Assembly (NCBI GenBank): GCA_934871445.1
Contig: CAKXBD010000015.1
Coordinates: 1-8,892, forward strand
Origin: an uncultured bacterium
GTDB taxonomy: Bacteria; Bacillota; Clostridia; Christensenellales; Borkfalkiaceae
Direction of reading: 5' to 3'
DNA: 8,892 nucleotides
Below, in pieces: positions 3,989 to 8,892 of the stretch; position 1 is the stretch's first letter; each line of letters opens with the position of its first letter. The translations under genes and the position numbers were made by a program. The notes under the pieces were generated by a model, which was not told the origin of the DNA, searched no databases, and saw only the letters and a program-made list of their open reading frames with translations.

Positions 3989-4017
3989 ATTATATTCAAT
4001 TTTTCTTCACAAGTCAA
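3989..4017 (-). promoter_or_regulatory. Strong promoter ahead of the decayed genes
   Basis: On the minus strand: TTGACT (4012-4017), 17-bp spacer, TATAAT (3989-3994). The predicted start near 3982 leads only into broken reading frames. No recognisable ribosome binding site follows. The consensus quality is striking in an otherwise decayed stretch. Confidence 0.75.
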
Positions 4018-4319
4018 ATTTTAGCAAAAAACAATTCAAGGTATCTCTCGTCAAAACATATTCATGATATGAATCGTCATAGTTGAACGGGACAAAAAAC
4101 GAACGAGTTTTCCTTTATACTTCAATACGGGCTCGGCTTCTTTCGGGCGCTCCGCTTTTATTTTATTCGTCTTGTAGTAAGACGAAATCAATATGCATCA
4201 TCAAAAGTGGGCTGGCCGTCGATATTTTGCCCGACGGTTTTTGCTGAGCAATTAAACGTTTCAAAGCTATTTACTTTTTGTAACCCATCTGTTGTTTTCC
4301 AAACATACGTTAGAAAAAC
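4007..4319 (-). pseudogene. Frame-broken coding remnant C (unidentified protein)
   Basis: Minus-strand sequence open from 4319 to TGA 4188-4190 reads YVWKTTDGLQKVNSFETFNC then SAKTVGQNIDGQPTFDDAY. After the stop the protein-like text continues in two other frames: AERPKEAEPVLKYKGKLVRF, then FVPFNYDDSYHEYVLTRDTL ending at TGA 4007-4009. At least one stop and one further frame change break it. The start is lost. I recognise no family. Its end overlaps the promoter at 3989-4017, which probably served the next gene (remnant B). Confidence 0.5.
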
Positions 4320-4341
4320 TCAACTTAATTTTTGACGCAAA

Positions 4342-4372
4342 CGAAGCCCCGACTCATTCTGTCGGGGCTTCG
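4342..4372 (-). terminator. Hairpin after the carbohydrate operon
   Basis: A perfect 12-bp GC-rich stem (4342-4353 with 4361-4372) and 7-nt loop, 15 nt beyond the lipoprotein stop codon. On the minus strand only a short TTT and scattered T follow, so it is a modest intrinsic terminator or a 3'-end protecting stem. Confidence 0.75.
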
Positions 4373-4386
4373 GGCTTCGTCATCTA

Positions 4387-7212
4387 TTATTTATTTACTG
4401 CGCTCAAAGAGAAATCGTCGATGGTAAACACAAAACCATTAGCATTTCCGCCGCCGAAAATCATGACGCAATCCCATACCGCCGAGGCAGTCAGTTCAAA
4501 TTCCACGCTCTTCTGCGTGCCGACGGCAGTATCTTCGCCGTTAAACTGCTTATTGACTCCGCTGCCGAGCTGCACATACATTTCACTTCCCGTCGGATTG
4601 GCAATGACCGTATACGTCAACGAAATCTTATAGGTTCCCGACGGATTATAATCCCAAGAATTACTACGGATCTGTATCCCGCCATAAGCACCCTTGCTCT
4701 CCACCAACAACACGTAACCGCTGGAAAGCTCGGACTGATAGCGCGCCTCGTTAGTGAAGCCTATGGCACTGGAATTGTTGATATCCATATAATACTTTTT
4801 AGACTCATCGTAAACGGGAGCCGTTTGGGAAGGAGCCCCTTCTCCGCGCGTATCTCGCTGAATGAATATATCGTCCAGCGTAAACGAACATTCCGACGAT
4901 GCGCCGATAAAGATTGCGGCTCCGTCTGTCTCCGCCATCAGATAGACGGTCTTTCTGCCCGAAGCGCCCTGCGCGGCATCAAATTCCACCGTTCGTTCAC
5001 CCTCCTTGAAACCGACGAACAGTTTGTTTCCTGCACCGGAAGAAGTCACATGATAGGTAAACGTTACAGCATATTTCTTTCCGGTCGAAACGGTGTCCTT
5101 ATGCTTAAATTTCACGCCGCCGCCCGCGGGAGTCGTGACGCCGAGCACGTTCCCCGACGAGAGCGTTTCTATTTTCTCCGAAGCGCCGCCAAAAACGTTT
5201 CTTTCGTATAAGGGAATCTCGCTTTCAAACGATTCGTAAGCTCCGACCGAGCTCATATCGAGCCATTCGGCTTTGACGTTATCGAAAATCACCTTTATCG
5301 CGCCGTCGAAACGGACCGTCAGATAATATGCCTTATCGGATTCAGGGGTAGAGACGCGCAGCCTTGCGTTCTTAATTCCGGTACCCATGTCTTCGACAGC
5401 AACAAATTCGCCCGCAGTGCCGTCCTCGGCGGTAAACCCGATTGATATTCCCGCTCCTTCCAGAACGGAATAGGAAAATTCTACCGTAAACGACTCTCCC
5501 GCCTTCGCCGTCGCTCCCATAAAGGCGATTTCCCCGCTTGAAGAAGATTCTGCGTATACGGAGTTTCCGTCTATGCTTTTTCCCTTTTCATCCGTGATTT
5601 CAAAGGAAGTCCCGCCGGACGCCTCGGGATAAAGTTGACGGTTCAAAACGGATTCGAAATTTTCATCGACCCTCTTGCTCTGTATATCGAATGTTTCGCC
5701 TCGAATTTCGGAAGAATCGGGGGGAATCCGTTCAACGGTCAAATTATCGATGAGAATTTCTACGGGGGAAGCGTCGGGGAACATCATAAGGAAAGCGTCT
5801 TCCGCGTTCCCGATTTCGAGAATCCCTTCCGCCTTCTGCCACGTTCCCGCTTCCACATTCGTCGGAATCTGATAGAAGGAGTCGCCTGCCGATGAGCGGA
5901 GCTGCACGTAAAAGGTATTGGGAATCGTCCTGAAAGCGTAATCGAAGCTGATTCGATAGATTCCGCGGGGCGAGAAAGACATTCCCGAAAAATCGGTGCC
6001 GAGATAGGTTCCGTCGCTCTTGATTCTCAGGACGTTGGAATCCCTTGCTTCTTCGCGGTAAATATAATTGTCCGTATTGCCGTGCGGAACAAAGATGAGA
6101 TTTTTCTTTTCCCCGACATCCGCTTCAAAGTCTTCCGTAAAGGACTCTCCTTCTCCAAGTTCAAATCGGCTCCCGTAATCGGGATTGGTCCCGCCGACTG
6201 TCTCCGACGCCATATACAATACGGGAACACCTTCCGCGTTTTCACCGGTCGACGCCATGGGAATGACCTGAAAACCGATATACTTTCCGAGCAGTTCCTC
6301 CCCTATCGTCAGTGTCTTGCCCGTATTTTCAAGAATCGTCTTATTCATTCCCGAGGCGTTGAGCGCGGCAAACCATTGGATTCGGGATTCCCCTTCGGGG
6401 TCGCCCTCATAGTCGGTATATACATAGCTCGCCGTTACCGTACTTCCGACGGCGATTTCGCCGTCGAGCGCAAGCCCCGACGCCACAGGACGGGAATCCT
6501 CTCTCGTGACCTTGATATTGTCTATCACGAGCTCACCCGCATTGTTTCTCGGCATAATCATAATATAATATCCGCTGTACACGCCGAGTGTAAATGTATG
6601 TGTGAGCTTCCCTTTTCCCGCCGTCGCGCCGAACGTAGCGAAAATATCGCTCGTCGCGCCCGCGGTGGAGTCGCGGAATTGAAAGAAAAAGTCATCGGAC
6701 GGCGTAATGACGTTATAATCCATTTCTATCGTATACGTCCCGCCTGCGACGAATTTAGTACCCGTCAGGCGAATACCCGCATAATTGCCGTCCGTCTCTA
6801 TCCGCAACGATTTTCCTTCTATGGCATCTTCTCCTTCGATTACCTCAAAACGGGCTCCGTCGCTAACTGCGGAAAGTCTGGAAGTAAAATAATTTCCGTC
6901 GAAGGTTTCCGTAAAGCTCTCCCCTGCTTCTATCGCCCTTTGTTTTTCCACAAGTTGTTGCCATTCCTCATCTTCCGGAAAACGCGGGATTTCCGGCTTG
7001 TCGCCCCGCGAGGCGGACGCATGTTCGTCGTCGATGAGCTCGCTCAATTCGGGCGGCTGAGGAACGGGTTCAGGTTCCGGCTCCACCGAAGAAGAGTTTG
7101 AGGACGAACTGTCCGAGCTGTCAAACCCGTCGCCTTTCGCGCCGCAAGCGGCCGAAAAGAGCAAAGTCCCACACAGCAAAAGAGCGCCGAATTTTTTGAA
7201 AAGTTCCTTCAT
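4387..7212 (-). CDS. Multi-module carbohydrate-binding surface lipoprotein, 941 aa
   Basis: ATG 7210-7212 overlaps the stop of the upstream gene (ATGA) and has GGAGG at 7222-7226. Residues 1-23 are a lipoprotein signal (MKELFKK, hydrophobic core, lipobox SAAC, acylated Cys23). A low-complexity linker rich in Ser, then Glu/Pro (30-55), would lift the protein off the membrane. Five jelly-roll-like beta-sandwich modules follow at about 98-238, 356-495, 512-655, 658-787 and 798-941. Each opens with an F-E-x-F-like start and closes with a strand I/F-D-[ND]-[ILVF]-x-[LVI] (VIDNIKV, LIDNLTV, IFDNVKA, TLDDIFI, TIDDFSL). An Ig-like domain (about 240-340, YTDYEGDPEGESRIQW) sits after module 1. No catalytic module is visible. 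The modules resemble CBM4/9-type or related carbohydrate-binding folds, from pattern only. It probably holds a glycan at the cell surface for the enzyme encoded just upstream. Confidence 0.85.
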   Translation of the reverse strand: MKELFKKFGALLLCGTLLFSAACGAKGDGFDSSDSSSSNSSSVEPEPEPVPQPPELSELIDDEHASASRGDKPEIPRFPEDEEWQQLVEKQRAIEAGESFTETFDGNYFTSRLSAVSDGARFEVIEGEDAIEGKSLRIETDGNYAGIRLTGTKFVAGGTYTIEMDYNVITPSDDFFFQFRDSTAGATSDIFATFGATAGKGKLTHTFTLGVYSGYYIMIMPRNNAGELVIDNIKVTREDSRPVASGLALDGEIAVGSTVTASYVYTDYEGDPEGESRIQWFAALNASGMNKTILENTGKTLTIGEELLGKYIGFQVIPMASTGENAEGVPVLYMASETVGGTNPDYGSRFELGEGESFTEDFEADVGEKKNLIFVPHGNTDNYIYREEARDSNVLRIKSDGTYLGTDFSGMSFSPRGIYRISFDYAFRTIPNTFYVQLRSSAGDSFYQIPTNVEAGTWQKAEGILEIGNAEDAFLMMFPDASPVEILIDNLTVERIPPDSSEIRGETFDIQSKRVDENFESVLNRQLYPEASGGTSFEITDEKGKSIDGNSVYAESSSSGEIAFMGATAKAGESFTVEFSYSVLEGAGISIGFTAEDGTAGEFVAVEDMGTGIKNARLRVSTPESDKAYYLTVRFDGAIKVIFDNVKAEWLDMSSVGAYESFESEIPLYERNVFGGASEKIETLSSGNVLGVTTPAGGGVKFKHKDTVSTGKKYAVTFTYHVTSSGAGNKLFVGFKEGERTVEFDAAQGASGRKTVYLMAETDGAAIFIGASSECSFTLDDIFIQRDTRGEGAPSQTAPVYDESKKYYMDINNSSAIGFTNEARYQSELSSGYVLLVESKGAYGGIQIRSNSWDYNPSGTYKISLTYTVIANPTGSEMYVQLGSGVNKQFNGEDTAVGTQKSVEFELTASAVWDCVMIFGGGNANGFVFTIDDFSLSAVNK

Positions 7213-8892
7213 GACTGTTCACCTCCCGCGATAAATTTAATCTTGGGCATGCGCTTGGGTATATATTTATTGAGCTCCACCGGCGCATCTACATTGGAAA
7301 TCTGAATGAGGGACGCCCCGTCCGCGTCGCTGTCGGCAAAGCGGATAGCGAGGCTGATTGCCTCTCCGTTTTCAATCTTCGCCAAAATATCGGGCACTAC
7401 CGTAAACGGAATAAACACTTCTCCGCAATAACCTTTGTTGTCCTCCTTTACCCAAAAGCTCATTAAAATTTCTTCTTTTTTGTCCAAAATTTCAACGCTC
7501 GTTCTCGCCGCAACTACCTGACAGCCGCCGCAGGAATCGTCGCCCATAAACAACTGCATGCAGGTCGGATCTTCTACTTTGAGACCGGAAAGGTTTTTGG
7601 AGGAGTCGGTATTCTGCGTCATGAAAATTTCCACGCCGTCCCCGTTCCAATAGCTGTTGGGAACCCAAGAAAGATGGTCGTCGAATACGTCGTAAGCAAT
7701 GTAAATTCCCGTTTCGTCCCAAGCAAATTTGACGGAATTGATTTTAATGTCCTCATCGTTGAGCTCTACTTCTTCCTGCTCGTTGTTGGACGCGCCCACC
7801 ATTTCGATCGGCGTCCCTTTATCCGCCCAATCGGAAAGAGATTTTTCTCCGACCGTTATACTGCCGGCACCGACCTTTTCCACCTCCGTCGTCGTGACGT
7901 CCGCAGTAACGATAAAATCTTCCGCGGAAAGTCCTTCATTATCACTGACGGTCAGAACGTTTTCCTCGCAGTCTTCCGCGATTCCGGGATTGAAATCGGT
8001 GGAAGCGGAAAGCAATTCGTTTTTGGAAATGGTCACTGAACGCACCTTTCTCATGATGACGCCCGTCTTGTTCTGAACCAATCCGACATTGGAGATTACG
8101 TTATGCGTAAAGGAGCTTGCCTCCACGCCGCAATACATTACCCCCGCGCAGCCGGTGTTGGCGATGAGGTTATTCTCCACGGAAATGTTTTTCATGATTC
8201 CCGTTTCCCCCTCCGCGCCGTCCGGTCCGTAGCAGTAAGCTGTAATCGCCGCCCGCGCACCGCCGCTCAAATTTGTGGAAATAAATTTATTGTTTCGAAT
8301 GATTAGGTCGGACGTGGGCATCGCTTCATACCATTCGGACGTATCGGACGTGAGCAGAATCCCCGCGTCCGTGAGGTTGGCGAACAAGTTGTGCTCGACG
8401 GTACCCCCCGCAGCGGTCTGAATGAGGATTCCCCGACAGCGTTTATTCCGCACGATGTTGTTGGAAAACGTCACTTTCGCCGCATGGGATTTATTGACGA
8501 CCATATCCCCGACAGCCGCTTCCGCGGGCAGAGCCTCGGAAAAGGTGACGTCGAACCCGCCGTCCGAAGTGCTCGGCGCCACTTCTTCGACCGTGAGGAC
8601 ACATTTTTCCGTCAGCGTTTCCCGATTGACGATTGCGAGTGTATCCCCTTTCGACGGAGAGAAATTATAGTCGCGTTCGTTGACGATATGTATCGTCCTT
8701 CTTTCGTTGGAAATTTCTTTAAGTGTCGAATAAAAACCGTGAACATTGAGCGCGTCGTCCCCGCAGTTTTCAAAAAGGCTGTTCGTGACGATTACTTCAC
8801 CCGCCGTTTCCATCAGATGAATCCCGTCCGCTGTGACGGACATGAGTCGGTCCGTTTCCGGTTTGAGCATTACGTTAAAATCGTTGAAATAC
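7209..8892 (-). CDS. GH110-like beta-helix glycosidase with C-terminal CBM9-like domain (5' end missing)
   Basis: The frame is open to the right edge, with 560 codons visible, so the ATG at 8870 is internal. Visible residues 1-350 form a right-handed parallel beta-helix of repeated short strands (VIVTNSLFENC, VTFSNNIVRNKRCRGILIQT, LIIRNNKF, ISVENNLI). The motif DGIH (Asp22) followed by GDDALNVHG (Asp45-Asp46) matches GH110 alpha-galactosidases as I recall them, including the 23/24-residue spacing of their active-site Asp trio. These enzymes remove terminal alpha-1,3-galactose, as in blood-group B or Gal-alpha-Gal glycans. At about 375-550 follows a CBM9/DOMON-like sandwich (VKFAWDETGIYIAYDVFDDH, WNGDGVEIFM). 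The stop overlaps the lipoprotein start by 4 nt, indicating translational coupling. Substrate is inferred; a non-catalytic or different beta-helix enzyme remains possible. Confidence 0.8.
   Translation of the reverse strand, partial: YFNDFNVMLKPETDRLMSVTADGIHLMETAGEVIVTNSLFENCGDDALNVHGFYSTLKEISNERRTIHIVNERDYNFSPSKGDTLAIVNRETLTEKCVLTVEEVAPSTSDGGFDVTFSEALPAEAAVGDMVVNKSHAAKVTFSNNIVRNKRCRGILIQTAAGGTVEHNLFANLTDAGILLTSDTSEWYEAMPTSDLIIRNNKFISTNLSGGARAAITAYCYGPDGAEGETGIMKNISVENNLIANTGCAGVMYCGVEASSFTHNVISNVGLVQNKTGVIMRKVRSVTISKNELLSASTDFNPGIAEDCEENVLTVSDNEGLSAEDFIVTADVTTTEVEKVGAGSITVGEKSLSDWADKGTPIEMVGASNNEQEEVELNDEDIKINSVKFAWDETGIYIAYDVFDDHLSWVPNSYWNGDGVEIFMTQNTDSSKNLSGLKVEDPTCMQLFMGDDSCGGCQVVAARTSVEILDKKEEILMSFWVKEDNKGYCGEVFIPFTVVPDILAKIENGEAISLAIRFADSDADGASLIQISNVDAPVELNKYIPKRMPKIKFIAGGEQS

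Noticed and set aside
3989..4078. A start for an intact gene after the strong promoter at 3989-4017, or the small palindrome ATTCAT-GAT-ATGAAT near 4060 as an operator
   Set aside because: All frames after the promoter meet stops quickly, and the 6+6 palindrome is too short and too AT-rich to stand out from chance.
4825..5895. Several plus-strand frames of 65-128 codons under the lipoprotein gene
   Set aside because: Antisense shadows with no start signals.
6082..7101. A 339-codon open frame on the plus strand opposite the lipoprotein
   Set aside because: It is antisense to a clearly coding gene with signal peptide and repeated modules, has an Arg/Phe/His-rich composition typical of a shadow frame, and has no ribosome binding site.
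1..8892. CRISPR array, rRNA, complete tRNA or insertion sequence with terminal repeats
   Set aside because: No regularly spaced direct repeats, no rRNA-like sequence, only a partial tRNA, and no transposase or flanking inverted repeats were seen on reading both strands.

Overview
The window looks like accessory DNA of a low-to-mid-GC Gram-positive bacterium, probably a gut-type Clostridia. The evidence is near-perfect sigma-A promoters (TTGACA-17-TATAAT), strong GGAGG ribosome binding sites, hairpin/U-tract terminators and a Ser-rich lipoprotein linker. No taxonomic marker gene is present, so this is inference.

Positions 1-635 hold the 3' end of one gene, a complete 55-codon gene, a strong terminator, and a 45-bp exact 3' portion of a tRNA-Asn gene on the minus strand (447-491) that breaks off at the anticodon loop. 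This is the expected mark of a tyrosine-recombinase attachment site. By its orientation, the integrated element lies to the right of it and chromosome (or a tandem second element) lies to the left.

Positions 636-2785 are compact mobile-element DNA. They hold two convergent consensus promoters driving a short RNA and a 37-residue peptide mRNA that share one bidirectional terminator and a duplicated 5'-leader motif (type I toxin-antitoxin-like). Next come a 30-bp operator-like palindrome, tandem terminators, a GC-rich structured stretch that could be an oriT, and a ribbon-helix-helix gene in an operon with an XRE repressor gene. Divergent from these are a J-domain protein and a 74-residue protein. 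No integrase, relaxase or replication gene is visible.

Positions 2720-4330 are a decay zone, much of it AT-rich. A WYL-type regulator gene is cut off after its N-terminal third, and then come at least three frame-broken coding remnants on the minus strand, one still preceded by an excellent promoter.

Positions 4340-8892 (minus strand) carry the last two genes of a healthy, higher-GC carbohydrate operon: a GH110-like beta-helix protein with a C-terminal CBM9-like domain (its start lies outside the window), overlapping by 4 nt a 941-residue lipoprotein made of five jelly-roll carbohydrate-binding-like modules and one Ig-like domain. Together they suggest surface capture and cleavage of a glycan, perhaps alpha-galactosyl-capped. 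The operon promoter lies beyond the right edge.
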